A stretch of 64,000 nucleotides of DNA from Mantis religiosa (GCA_030765055.1 CM060955.1:95068245-95132244); one strand, 5' to 3'. Positions 32,395-44,589 are shown, numbered from the stretch's first letter. Program-made: numbers and translations. The notes: a model not told the origin generated them from the letters alone.

Positions 32395-33194
32395 CAGGGT
32401 TTGCTAAACCACGGTCCTGACCCAAATCCGGTCCGCGAACTACTTCGTTTGGGACGTATTAAAAAAGAAAGCATATATAAGACGCGATACTTTTTCACGA
32501 ATTTTGAATGATTAGATGCAAAACGATTGAAATTTTATTTGATTTGGAGTGATTTTAATTGATGTGCAGTGGAATGAACCACTGGAAGACAAACATAAGT
32601 AACTCGATTTGATTGATTTATACAATTAATCTACCGAATTATCTACCAAATGACACATTTCCTCATGCCAATGTGCTTTCTTTTGTCATCCTAAAATCAA
32701 ATAAATGTCACCTTACAGAATACTTATTGCGTTAAACTGTATTGAGGATGGGCACGCAGGAACAATATTCAGGCTGAATCTCAGCCTGCCAGTAACCACG
32801 GACGGACGTCCAAAGTAGACATATCTGTAAACAAAAACATTAACAAATGAAACATGTCAAATAAAAATATAGGTCTGCTACGATTGATGGGCCATTTAGA
32901 GCTACTTTCGTTAATTGCCAACACAAAATTGGAACCACAAATGTCTGCAATTATACCACAGAAAGGTCATTGATATCACTGCTATCTGGAAGCAATGGTT
33001 TATATAATTGACTATGAACTCATCACAAGATTATGGGTGAAAGGCTGATAATTTAATTATTAATTACATTATTTATGAGTATGTAAGTGGATTTAAGTCC
33101 AATATATATTTTTTAAATAATGTGATCAGTGCATCTCGTGTCTGCGGGTCATTCTTTGACGTTTAGTGTGGGCCGCAAAGTTTAGCAACACCTG
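32395..33194. mobile_element. possible hAT-like non-autonomous element
   Basis: The left end cagggtttgctaaac and the reverse complement of the right end, caggtgttgctaaac, match at 13 of 15 bases. Both begin CAGG, like many hAT ends. The adjoining inner sequences (ggtccgcgaac and gggccgcaaag) are also G/C-rich. The 8-bp flanks (cactaaag and tttgtttg) do not match, and there is no transposase. Confidence 0.45.
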
Positions 33195-34050
33195 TTTGTT
33201 TGTTTACAAATAAACATCATATATAAAATTATTTTTCACGTATTTGTTATTTTTAAGTCCCTGCCATGAAGCGTTTTCAAATAACTCCGTGAGAATAATA
33301 GTTACTGTTTACATATAGCCAGCCATAACAGCTCGGTATTCTTGTTCCAATGTTACCGGATTCTTTAATTATCTGCAGAATCCTCTAAGATGCCCTTTAT
33401 TCTGAATTATATGCCATTACAGTCCGGTAAATGCAGACTACACACAATGTACGCAGATCTCGTTTAGGTAAAAGCAATTTTTGTGGCATAATCCTTTCAT
33501 CCCTAGTCGTTGTTTCAATTTTGAATTTTCAAACCCTTTAAATTCTTTCCTTGATAAGTAGGCATTTTTTTTTTAAATACCAGCAAAGTGTTTAAAGTGA
33601 GACATCAATTTTTGGATCGCTGAAGATGACCAAAAGGCTTTGGTCGATAACATGTTTAAAAAATCTGAGTGAGTAATCTTAAGTATTAAAATTATGCCAA
33701 CTACTCATTAGAAAAAAAAAAAATAGACATTCTCTGTTTCACTTTGTCATGGAAGACCTTTGAATTTATAAGGTAATAGTGACCAGCTTTCTAAATGTTT
33801 AGTTTCAAATAACAGTATCCCTGTCTTAACCACTACGAAATATATGCAATGGCACATGTTCACACCTTTATCTAAGTATAATTACATCAGAAATAAAGTT
33901 GTATGCATAGTTTATAGAAATATAAAACTAAATAAGGCTATTAGAGAAAGTAATATGAGTGTAACATATCAGATATTTTTTCAAGGGTTATTTAATTTAC
34001 AAGATTGAACGGCGCATGTAAAATTAGCCCAAGAAGAAATCACAAATAAA
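33195..34050. other. no recognisable gene
   Basis: AT-rich sequence with a short A run at 33711-33721. Nothing identified. Confidence 0.5.
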
Positions 34051-34053
34051 ATA

Positions 34054-34948
34054 CGAGGACTGTTCAATAAAGAGCGATCATAATTTTTTACGGTCATAAT
34101 TTTTCCCACTAAAACTGTGTCTTATTATATTCTGTTAGCTTAATGTGAAACAAACACGCCGTAGTAGTTTCATTGTTGGTACTCCTGGTTCCAACCTGTG
34201 AGAACCAGGCAAGTTCACGCAAGTTCACAAGCTAACATGCAGTTAAAGTTGATGTTAGAGAAAGATCCGGAGTTTCTTTCAAACGTAATCACTGCTGATG
34301 AAACTTGGCTACATCTTTTTGACCCTGAGAGCAAACAGCAAAACTCAGTGTAGAAATCTTCATCATCACCAACCCCCCAAAAAGCAAAAGTGGTTGCTTC
34401 TGCTGGGCAAATTATGGTCATCTCATTCTTTGATATTCATGGAATGGTTTATCAGCATGTTGTACCTGTACACACATCAGTAACTGGACAATACTACAGG
34501 GATGTCCTGAAAACATTACAAGTCCATATCAGGCGCAAAAGACCACATTTCCGTGAGGCAGGCTGGATGCTGCACCACGATAATGCGCGGCTGCATATTG
34601 CCAATGTTGTTGCTGAATGTCTTGCAAAAATCAACGTGAAGTGCATTTCTCACCCTCACTATAGTCCGGATTTAGCGCCATGTGACTTTTTCTATTGCCT
34701 AACTTGAAGAAACGCCTTCGTGGAAGGCATTATCCATCATCAGAAGCAGTGGTGAAGGCTGCGGAGGCGATTTTGAAGGATCTCTCAAAAATGGTTTCCA
34801 GCAAGTCTTTGAAGACTGTCAGAAACGCTGGGAGAAGTGCATCGCATTCAGCGGAGAGTATTTTCAGAAGAACCATCAAAATTATGAGGATGAGTAAAGG
34901 TACGTTGTCAAAAGAAGATTGTGATCATTCTTTATTGAACAACCCTCG
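34054..34948 (+). mobile_element. mariner element, 895 bp, internally deleted
   Basis: The terminal inverted repeats cgaggactgttcaataaaga and (right end, reverse complement) cgagggttgttcaataaaga are flanked by TA at 34052-34053 and 34949-34950. The element encodes the catalytic two thirds of a mariner transposase but lacks the N-terminal helix-turn-helix region, an internal deletion of roughly 400 bp relative to the usual ~1.3 kb. SINE A copy 6 starts seven bases beyond the right end. Confidence 0.9.
34206..34905 (+). pseudogene. mariner transposase, catalytic domain, DD34D
   Basis: All three catalytic Asp codons of a DD34D transposase are visible. The first is in TADETWLH (GAT at 34297-34299), the second in LHHDNARLH (34579-34581), and the third in SPDLAPCDFF (34684-34686), with 34 residues between the second and third. 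A TAG near 34351 and a small frameshift near 34698 break the frame. The C-terminal part then reads NLKKRLRGRHYPSSEAV and AAEAILKDL in a second frame. The DNA-binding domain is missing, so even a repaired frame would lack sequence-specific binding. Confidence 0.9.
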
Positions 34949-34954
34949 TATATT

Positions 34955-35180
34955 AGCCCGCCTCGGTAGCGTAGATGGTAGCATGTCTGCCTCACGTTCA
35001 GGAGGTCCCAAGTTCGAATCCCGGTTAGAGTGAGTTACCTGTTTAAGGCTTTTTCCTGGGTTTGCCCTTATTCAAAAAGACGAATGTCGGGTAACTCTAA
35101 GCTCCATGGATCCTGGGCCAATTTGAGCATTATTTCACCCATTAAATTCTTCGTCCGATATGACAACGTTGAAGGACGAT
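34955..35180 (+). mobile_element. SINE family A, copy 6
   Basis: From gcccgcctcggtagcgtaga through aagttcgaatcccggttaga to caacgttgaaggacg. The tail is degraded. Confidence 0.88.
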
Positions 35181-35460
35181 TCTGACTTACTTTTAAGTAA
35201 GATATTTGGGTCAAATGAAGAGTTTTGCTCATACGGTCAATATATGGATACACTTCTATTTAGCGATTTTCTTAAATGGAATTGCCTGTGCATTTTCTCC
35301 CCTATGCTATTTTATAGCCTCTTATAGGTGCTATTGTATTGATGGCTTTTATTAAAGTATTGGATACTGCTTTTGCTGTTTGTACCTTCAGGTTAATTTA
35401 CTGTAAGTTTGCGTTGCTATAAACTTATTTTCATACGTACATTCCTTTTCAACCCAGTCG

Positions 35461-35669
35461 TAACAGGTCGGTGACAAAGTATCTGCTTCACATCCAATAG
35501 GTCGCAAGTTCGAAACTCGGTTAGGGTGAGTTAGTTGGATAAATTTTATCCTGCATTCTACCTTCTCCTAGAAGATGAAAGTTGGATAACTCTAAGCTCT
35601 GTGGACTCTGGGCTCATTTCAGCATCATTTCATCTGTCGACCAATGTAACAACGTTGGAGGACGTTCAA
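35461..35669 (+). mobile_element. SINE family A, copy 7, diverged
   Basis: The head is poorly matched. The B box gcaagttcgaaactcggtta and the tail ctcatttcagcatcatttca ... caacgttggaggacgt are clear. It is probably one of the older copies. Confidence 0.7.
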
Positions 35670-37430
35670 TAATAGCAATGATAATGATAATAACAATAAT
35701 ATTTCACAACTGCACTACGAGACTGTAGAGGATAGAAAATTTCTTTGCTGACAAATTTGGTTTCAACGTATGGAGCCCTCCCTCACTACAGTACTGTCTT
35801 CGTAGGTATCTAGGATAGCCAGAACAGCACCTACTGTTCTTCAGACCTAATACTGACACCTTTATCTTTGTGAAGGTCATGTAAAGCTCTCGTTTATGAA
35901 ATCTCTGTTGACACTCAGAACAGAAATTAGGTACAAGTGAAGGAAGTCTGCCACCAGGGGTAACACCACTATCCCGTGTTTCTGCACATAATTCCACTGT
36001 AATCTGTAGAGATTTCGGTCTGTCAATAGCAGCTTATCAGTGGATTGTGCTGGCATTACTTTGTTGCAAGAGTTAAAATAAATTATGTGATTATAGTATG
36101 TTGAGTCGTACTGTAGTAACAGTATATGGGGAAATACTGCTACATAATGTTAGGTGATTTTACACTCCAGATGTTAAACTGAATGTGTGGTAGTTGTTTC
36201 AGGTTCCACGGTCGAGGTTAAAGCTAAATCTACAAAGTAAGATATAAATGCTGCAATTATAACAGTGAACGATAGGTGTTAAAATGTTGGTAATACATTC
36301 CAAGATAACAAGAAGTACGCTAAGAAATAGGCTGAAAACTAGAAACATTACAAAACATGTCCAATCCAGAAAATAAACTTTACTGGTGATGCTTTACTTT
36401 AAGTAAAAGTACTATATGGTATGACGTCAGCACAAGTTTGTCGATTACGCTTCGAGTAAATATACAAGATGAAGCCGGAAGATGGCTACGCCCACTCAGA
36501 TGGCATATAAAAATCCCGTGAAATCGAGAGGCTCCGTAGCAGTCGCAGCTGAAAGTACAACGAGTGTTACGGCCACGCCACTGAGGATGTTCGACACAGC
36601 TTCGAACGAAACGTCTGGAATAAGATTTTCCACTAAACCACGGCCTACAAGCCCGAGTAATCATTATCTACCAAGTGACTCGGACCGTGAAAGCCTACGC
36701 ACTACAGAGATGAAATCAAACATAATATCATCAGAGTTGAGAGATTAGCTGGCATGGGCTGGCTAAATGGAGAAATCCGACAGTAAACTTGAGAAAATCA
36801 TTGACAACCAGTTTAAACAGAATGACACCAAAAACTATGTTGGGCCAATAAAGAGGTGTTTGTATAATGACTACTACATTTCAATAAAAATACCAAGTTC
36901 ATCAAAATGGGCTTGCTCTACTGATTAATCATGGTACTCTAAAACATATCATAGTGTTAGTTTCTAAAAGGATTAAAATAATGTTCATGAAGCAATAGCT
37001 ATAACGAGGAAATAGTTTAGGGTTGCTAAATATATTTTTGCTAGAAGAGTGTAAAAGGATAAAAAAGAATAATTTAATTTCTAAGGCTATTCATGTGAAA
37101 CGTAAGCACTTATTAATAACTTTGTTAAAATTATGAATAACCTGTTAAATAGAACCAAGGAGACTATCGTAGAAACAGTAGTGATGGTGTGATAAAGATG
37201 TTCCATTTCTTACGTATTCAATCGATATCCTGGTTCCTTAAAGCATCCATTTGATCCTATAGCTTCAATTAGGAAAAATTTTTCTGAATGAACAAAGGAA
37301 CATTTGATATCCTCTTGAAGATTATCTTTAAAGCAAAACAAGGAAAGACCTGCAAAGGAAATTTTACTTTTGAGTGAACTGAAGAAAAAAATTGGCAATG
37401 ATGAAGTATGCGGTAGTGATTCTGCAGATT
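35670..37430. other. no recognisable gene
   Basis: AT-rich. A GC-richer segment at 36470-36680 contains a plus-strand frame of 88 codons (36482-36748, Ser/Thr-rich) and an overlapping minus frame. No domain is recognisable on either strand. Frames at 35704-35997 and 37210-37451 likewise show nothing. Confidence 0.4.
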
Positions 37431-37439
37431 AAAGTATAC

Positions 37440-38366
37440 CTTTGGAGACAATGTTGAGAATTCGACTTAAACAGCCAACTATGGCACAAGTGTGCTTTGT
37501 GCACTTATGGACCCATTCAGAATTCACTGAACGAGACCTTACACAGTGCATATAGTGCAACAACTGAAAGATGCAGATTATGATAAACGAATCAGTTACT
37601 GTCGATGGTTTCAGGGTTCTCTTATTCCACGTCCAGACATTCTCTCCATAACGTGGTTTACAGTTGATGCATGGTTTCATCTGTCTGGCTACATAAATAC
37701 ACAAAACACCAGATATTGGGATGATGTAAACCCCCAAGTGATCCACGAAACTCCACTGCATGATGAAAAGATTGGAGTATGGTGCGCGGTGTCAGCTTCC
37801 AGGATCCTTGGTCCCATTTTCTTTGATACGACTGTACACACTGAAGTTTATATGGGTATCTTCAATACATTCGTGGAGCAGCTGGATGATATCGAATTGA
37901 GAGAAGTTTATTTCAAGCAAAAGAGCAACGTGCCATACATCTAATAACACCATGGAACTTGTAGCCAGTTTCTGTGATAATCGAATAATCTCGAACGGCC
38001 TATGCTCCCCCCCCCCCCAGATCCCCTGACCTAACCTCACCGGACTTTTTCATGTGGGGGTATCTATAAAATAGAGTGTACAAGAATAGACCACGGACAA
38101 TTGATGTTCTCGAGGAGTTCATTCGAACCGAAATAAGTAACATTGGCGAGGATACTTTCCGTAAAACTTCAGAGAATATTGTGAGACGAGTGCAAACATG
38201 TATAGATGGTGGTGGAGGATACTTCCAACATTTTCTCTGAGATGTAAATAGTGTAATGTAATCTCCCAATTGTGTATTATATTCTCCCAAAATTGCACGT
38301 GTGTCCTATTATTGGTTCAGAAGTTATGGCCTATTGAAGTGGTTCAGGTTTATATGGATCGCACTG
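37440..38366 (+). mobile_element. mariner-like element, 5' truncated, copy 1
   Basis: The right end is the inverted repeat whose reverse complement reads cagtgcgatccatataaacc, followed by TA at 38367-38368. The sequence aggccataacttctgaacca just inside it is shared with the 43.1-kb copy. No matching left end was found upstream of the transposase remnant, so the 5' part is deleted or too diverged to see. Confidence 0.8.
37546..38240 (+). pseudogene. mariner-like transposase with lost catalytic residues
   Basis: The frame at 37546-37944 reads RISYCRWFQGSLI, TWFTVDAWFHLSGYINTQNT, HDEKIGVWCAVSASRILGPI and NTFVEQLDDIELREVYF. This is the catalytic domain of a mariner-like transposase. Where family members have FTDE, this copy has FTVD, so the first catalytic Asp is changed. 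The second block, normally QQDGATCHT, is broken by a small deletion near 37920 that removes Asp-Gly. The third block SPDLTSPDFF and the C-terminal GEDTFRKTSENIVRRVQTC follow in another frame after a poly-C run at about 38008. Confidence 0.85.
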
Positions 38367-38368
38367 TA

Positions 38369-40890
38369 TAACCTCAATTATAGGTTTTCAGAAAGATTAC
38401 TTAAAACTAAACATAATTTCTTTAATATAAGAAAGCAACAAATGAAAAAAAAAAAAAAATCAATGCATGTCGGTCAGCACTTGTATTTATAATTCAGACT
38501 AAAAGAAATTACATAAAAAAGATAAAATAAAAAGAGAATTCAGGGATCTAATGTTTTTCACTGGTTTATAAACATTGTCAAGTTTTTTTTATCTTTTTTC
38601 CACGATAGTCATAAACGTATAGACCTTGCAGTAATATCCTAAATGATAAATGTGTCATTTTGCAAGTGCACTTTAGGTCCACTTCTTGCTCAATATGTAA
38701 CATGGAGAAGACCTTACTAGGCCCTCTTATTACATCATGTATTTAATTCCTCTCCCAACATGCCTGCTGTTGCGATAGAAGGATACTGTGTACAGAAACC
38801 ACGCATAAACCATATCTTAGCATAAACATATTGTGTAGATACATGCGCCCCAGAAAAATTGACATATTAGTAAGAAAACGTATACTTAAAAACCCTTTGA
38901 TTGAATTAAATATTAATTTTGATGCCTAAAATATTTATGGAATATCTGTGGAAGACGAAGCTGTAAGGTTCAGCTGCAATATCACGTAGCTGTTGTAGAG
39001 TCTCGATGCTCGGACCCCTCGTTAGCACCCACACGTGACGTTATTGTTTTTTTGTGCTGCAGCAAGAGACGTGTCTTTTATTTCACGGGCGACTAGACGA
39101 GACTGCAACGGAGCAAGCAACAAGTGGATGTTAGGAGACACGTGTTCAAAGAAACGACTTGGCGATCTCTTCGCTTGGCCGGATCTACTCCCTTCTCCCC
39201 TCACGCCCACTATTTCTTCTACGTCTCTTTTTTTTTATGAGAAACTCTGGGTAATTAAAGGCACTTCCGGTCCGCTTCGTTCTCCCCCTTCCTCCTCCAT
39301 GCCGAAATCATCGACTTCAACATCGTCTCATCCGAGGAAGGGGAGAGGTTGTTATTGAGCTATGGTTTTGTTTTTGTTCCAGCACTTAATGTAGTGTACA
39401 GTAATATCGGAACACGGCTAGCCAACAAAAAGCAACTGCTGGAATCACGACCAGCCATGGCTTCCCTCACGCACGTAGCCTTCGTTTGTTTTTCTGTACA
39501 CTGAATTCCTAGACAAATGAATCACGATATTCAGCAAGTTCTAATCAGAGAGTACGTAACTAGGATGCGGATATGTATGGTGTAAAACCGCCAAACAAGT
39601 AGAAATATCATCGTTCTCAATTAATGCAGGCTATCCCTTCAAATAAATAAACTCGTTTTTAAATTTCTAGTGAAATGCTTCGGAAAAAAAGAGCATTTTA
39701 AAGAAAGCCTGAGAACCACTACAACGAAAAGCTTCAAATTTATCTTTTCATTTACAAACTACAGAGCCAACAATATGTATATGACAGAACGATGGAATTC
39801 AGTTTATATTTTACGATAAACCAAAAATTCCGCCGGTGTTACTCGGCTCAGTGGATAAATTAAATACGGTTCGTTGCTGAAATTATCGTAGTTCAATTTC
39901 CGTTAGTTCATTTCGAGCTTTAAATCCACCCCCTTCCTGTTTATACCTCCGCTCTTGCAAATACATTTGAACTCATTATGTACTGTAGTCTTTTACAAAT
40001 ACTGCCTTAAAGGGACTTTTGTTTCACATTCATAAATACTTGAAAATAGCGCTAAATATTTAGGTATATAAGTTACAATTATATATAAAAGGTACATTTA
40101 AAAATGTGCCACAGACGTAGCCACAAAAATAGGACTTCGAAAATTAAGTTAAAACGAACCAGAACTTTAAAAATCCGATCTGTACGTTCACAAGCCTCTA
40201 TTAATCTTACTACAAATTAATTTTACAAAAGCAAGTATCATGAGAAGTTAAGTATTAAATGTAAAACTTCCTCAAAACGCTGCAAAAATAATTACATCTA
40301 TTACTCTATATAATAGCATTCAACTATCCATGGAAGCGATAGGCAAATGATTAAAAAGGGATTTTGAAATCTCACTTCTTGTATGTCATAATTTGTACCT
40401 TTAAGAGTATCTATATGTTTAGTGTACTACTTTTTCATTTATTTCTTATGCCCTACCAGTAACACAAAAGTAACAAATTCATTTCCAATTAAGACTTCTT
40501 CACAGAAAATTCAAGATATAAATTTTATTTCGTTATGTAATTTCGTCATATTTGATTTTTTTTCAAAATTGGAGCTAATTATTTGTTTAAAATGACAAAA
40601 TCTATGCAAAACAGCTATATAAACCTTGACTTTTCTGATAAAGTCTGTAGAGTCACCTTTCTGAATGGCTATTGGTAAATCGCAAAAGATGGACAAAATC
40701 TCACTGCCTAACAAATCTAGACGTTAAATCTGCATTTATGTCGAATACATATCTGTGGCATTCTTATTTCTTTAAGTTTTAAAATAATTAACACTTTTTT
40801 TTTAGGATAGTAAGTCCCTATTCGTTTTTCCTCGTGGTCATGTGGGCGTCGAATTTTAGAGACATCACAAAGTTGAAAATCTTATTAATA
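38369..40890. other. 2.5 kb with no recognisable gene
   Basis: AT-rich, with an A run at 38446-38459. A GC-richer island at about 38990-39350 has a 107-codon plus frame (39035-39358). The sequence ttattgtttttttgtgctgcag at its 5' edge resembles a splice acceptor, and Ser/Pro-rich residues follow. No domain is recognisable, so host-exon status is only a possibility. Confidence 0.35.
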
Positions 40891-41535
40891 TTCAATCTTA
40901 TATCACTGGCCTCCGGACGACTTTCAAAACTCTCGCCTCTGTTGCATCGCCGTTCCAGCCTCGGCCTACAGTCTTCATTGTTACTCTACAAATCACTCGT
41001 TCGTCCGCGTATTACATATGCCTGCCAAGTGTGGGGGGCCGCACACAAATGTCATCTGCGTCGTCTTCAGGTCATACAGAATCGCTTCATGCGCATCGCT
41101 ACCAACGCTCCATGGTTCATCCGTAATCAGCAGCTCCATCACGAACTAGGACTGTTACCTCTTCACGACTACATTCGCAGTATCGCTCGTCGTTTCTTTT
41201 CCACACTGCAAGAAGTTCCAGGAGCTGTGTATTATAACATCGGCGTCCGCACGCGCCAGCCCTCACGCTTGAAGAGGAGACTACCACAGGACCTGCTTCT
41301 AAATGATACCTCTGACTCGAGTGATTCTAGTGCTTGATATCTGTCTTACATCTTCAATATTGACATAATTTCTCAGAGAGTATTATTGGAGTTCTAACTT
41401 AATGTAGTTAGGGGGCGGCCTGCTAGCCTACCCCTGAGTGTTATTGTTCTTATTGTACTGTTACCTTCTTTTCACTCTGATCTGTAAAGCACTGTACTGC
41501 TGATCGATCAATAAAAAATTATAAACAAATTAATA
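40890..41535 (+). mobile_element. Jockey-like LINE, 3' end (end of reverse transcriptase and 3' UTR)
   Basis: The frame 40834-41337 contains LLYKSLVRPRITYACQVWGA, HLRRLQVIQNRFMRIATNAP and WFIRNQQLHHELGLLPL. This is the C-terminal block of Jockey-clade ORF2 (YKxxxRPxxTYAxxxWG ... LQxxQNxxLRxxxxAPWYxRNxxLH). The stop is followed by a ~190-bp 3' UTR ending ctgatcgatcaataaaaaat. Roughly the first 30 residues of the frame are not LINE-like, which marks the 5' truncation at about 40900. The segment is collinear with the inverted copy at 29625-30266. Confidence 0.85.
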
Positions 41536-41823
41536 TTCAAGTGTCTTGTATCCATCTTACATCAACAAGCTGTAAATGACAGGAAATGATTGACAGTATC
41601 TCATTGTTAACAAGAAGTACAATAAAAGAATAATCTTTAATAATAATATTTCCCGAAAGAGTGTGCAGAAAACGCCAATGTGAATGCAACAAATATATTT
41701 TCACTGCCCTGTTTTATGGACGCAAAATATTGGACACTTAATTTACAACTTATATAGAAGAACTGATGCTATTATTAGCTAATAGTTTCAGCCACACTTT
41801 TAAATGGCGTGTTTTCGTTTTGA
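41536..41823. other. no recognisable gene
   Basis: AT-rich sequence. Nothing identified. Confidence 0.5.
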
Positions 41824-42052
41824 ATTTATATCCTTCTACGTTAAGTCTTATCGGACGATCAATGAAAAGGATGAAATGATGCTCAAATGAGCCCAGGGTG
41901 CATAGAGCTTAGAGTTATCCGACGTTCATCTTTCAGGATAAGGGAAAATTCCAGGAAAAATCCTTATTTAGGTAACTTACCCTGATCGAGATTCAATCTC
42001 GGGACATCTTGAAGATGAGGCAGACACGCTATCATCTACAATACGGTGGAGG
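41824..42052 (-). mobile_element. SINE family A, copy 8
   Basis: Reverse-complement copy: tccttctacgttaagtctta, tttcaggataagggaaaatt and gaggcagacacgctatcatc. The head is more diverged than in other copies. Confidence 0.82.
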
Positions 42053-42660
42053 GTTTAAAATCAGTATTTCTCTACGCTAGAAACATATCTACCTAATTGG
42101 CTCTTTTCTTGGATGTTACCTATTATCTATGTAGACGGAAGCTGTAATTCATGAGAGCTTTTTTTTTTTTAACTTTATGACTTTCTGGCCAGCGAGGTCT
42201 GACGCCTGGGCAATGTGATCTCATAAAGTTTCTTTGCTGAACAAAGGTTAACAAAAAGAATACTTCCTCTCGTGAAAGGAAATGCAAAAACAAAATGTGT
42301 ATATAAACCTCTTTGAAATCTTCTCGACACGTACATATCAGGAAAGAAGCAGATGGCAAAGACCGGATGCAAGTTTGCCCAAAGCTCTTCTTCTTCCTTT
42401 TCCTCTCACGACTGTTACAGCGGATGACCACAACAAATGTCAAGAGATGCGGATGCAGGATTCATCTGGTAACAAACAGTTCAAGCACTGCGGTAATTTT
42501 ACTCACAAAGCTTGAGAGATATTTGTAGGACTATGTACACATATTGTACTGGAATGTGTGCTTATATAAGTGTAAAGTAATGACCTACTTAATATAATAA
42601 AACATTCCGATGTTAAATTACTCTGTTGCATACTGGTCAATACTGTAAAGTATTGTAATA
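42053..42660. other. no recognisable gene
   Basis: Overlapping frames on both strands at 42123-42528. They are images of each other and show no family signature. Confidence 0.45.
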
Positions 42661-42663
42661 TAC

Positions 42664-43099
42664 TGTAACTTTGTGGGTTCGTAGAATTAAAAATCCAATT
42701 TGCCGAAATTTTAAATGCTCTTTATTTACGTAGAGATACACAATCTCATAACAACACAATCTTCCAAGATAGATGACAATAAAGGCGTCCAGTTCAGCTC
42801 TCTTTACAATACTCTTGTTACACAACTCAACTCACTGTTTTATAACTGTCCGGCTGCCGTGTCACAATCGCTTATATATCTCCTGATAATTTCTAGATCA
42901 TTCTAAAGTAAACCAGAAAACGAATTATCTCTATCAGTCCAGAAGTAACTAGAAATTTCCATTTATCTCATTTTGTTTGTTTCGTCAGACCTTTATCTGC
43001 ATGTTATCTTTGTCTGCCGGCACTTGGTTTTCACACTGCCCGCCTATCAGTTCCTTTTGTGTAAACAAGCCGCGTGATCGTAGATACGGGTTCGCGACA
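42664..43099 (-). mobile_element. solo LTR, gypsy-type family
   Basis: It starts tgtaactttgtgggttcgta and ends ttcgcgaca. The interior (ctctttatttacgtagagat, ttgtgtaaacaagcc) matches the LTRs at 6031 and 59108. ATAC flanks it at 42660-42663 and 43100-43103. The plus-strand frame 42715-42906 is antisense and not a gene. Confidence 0.87.
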
Positions 43100-43105
43100 A
43101 TACTA

Positions 43106-43640
43106 TAGTGCGATCCATATAAACCTGAACCATTTCAATAGGCCATAACTTTTGAACCAATAAGAGGAAACAAGTGGAACTTCGGGAAAATATAATACAC
43201 AATTGGGAGATTACATTAAACTATTTACATAGGAGAGAAAATGCTGGAAGAGTTCTCCCCTAGCATCTATACACCTTTGCACTCGTCTCACCATAATCTC
43301 TGAAGTTTTACGGAGAGTATCCTCGCCAATGTCACTTATTTCGGTTCGAATGGATTCCTTAACATCAATTGACTTGGCCTATTCTTGTACACTATTTTTT
43401 TAGATACCCACATAACAAAAAAATCCGGTGAGGTTAGGTCAGGGGATCTGGAGGGGGGCCAAAGATCTTTTGAGATTATTCGATTATCAAAGAAACTGGT
43501 TACAAGTTCCATGGTGTTATTAGGTGTATGGCACGTTGCTCCATCTTGCTGGAAATAACCTTCTCTCAATACGATATTATCTCCATATTGTATGTTGCCA
43601 TTTGTGAATGTCAATGGAAAATGAATTTGATGACAGCCCT
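43106..43640 (-). mobile_element. mariner-like element, 3' half, copy 2
   Basis: The end tagtgcgatccatataaacc with TA at 43104-43105 is the same terminal repeat as at 38366. The transposase remnant (43614-43240) reads YFQQDGATCHT, NNTMELVTSFFDNRIIS and SPDLTSPDFF. It keeps the second catalytic Asp that the 37-kb copy has lost. Upstream catalytic sequence is absent. It sits three bases from the LTR target duplication. Confidence 0.83.
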
Positions 43641-43834
43641 ATGGTTTATTAGAAATAATAAAAATAAGCGCCAGTCAGTTGAAGCAGTAATGGCATGTTG
43701 CCAGTGCAGCTTAATAGGTCAGACATGGCTAGCCAAAAAGTCCGTGTTCAAATCCCAGCTATATCATGGAATGTTTCAATCTCATTCAGGCTTATTTTGC
43801 GCTTTTATTCAGTAAGTGCCTTTAAATTGTTGGA

Positions 43835-43990
43835 AGCTTAATCGTTTTGCCACACTAGCCGTGTGTAGACTAAGATTTGGATAGAGTCAGACTGAAAAAT
43901 TCAATGCCATGGCCGGGATTTGAACCACGGATCTCTCGGTCATGGTAGCTCAATGGTTCATAGCGACCGGAAGGAAACTGGGTATTAAGC
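43835..43990 (-). mobile_element. family C, partial copy 5
   Basis: It contains ccacactagccgtgtgtaga, agactgaaaaattcaatgcc and gccgggatttgaaccacgga, then a shortened opposite arm (catggtagctcaatgg). The arms are joined almost without a loop. Confidence 0.65.
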
Positions 43991-44585
43991 AGCAGTCAAG
44001 TTCTCTTTGTATTACTAGAGGAACAAACGAGTAGCGGCTTCATATTTGAGAAATGTAATTATTAAATCGAGATTTTTGTGGTTCAATTAGCTCAACTGCA
44101 TGAAACATGGGCACAAATTTTAAATTAAACCATTTCAGAGTTATAAAAAACAGGAAAATGCAGTCCTAGGCACCTTTGAGGTATTTATACATGAAGTTTC
44201 AGGGCAATCTGCTGGGACCTTATTACGTGGCACACCCATACGCACATGTGCATTCCTCCATTTACATTTTAACAAAGCACTTCCTGGCTTTGGAGTAATC
44301 CATTATAAATAGTATTAGTTATTCATAAACATTACATAAAATTAGTTACAGTTCAACAATAATATATTATGCATTAAACAGTAATTAAATTCACATAGAA
44401 ATTGTGTTTATTTAAATGTGTAGTGACAAAAAGTTCAAATTAATTTAGTTTTTTTTTTATCCAAAGTTCAACAAGTGACAAACGTATTTTCATTATGTAC
44501 CTTCGATTTTGTTGAAATTGTATCATATGAGATTGAATAAGTGAACATCAAATCCTGGTACGAGTAAAGCGGAAGAATCAATAAT
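43991..44585. other. no recognisable gene
   Basis: AT-rich sequence. Nothing identified. Confidence 0.5.
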
Positions 44586-44589
44586 GGAA

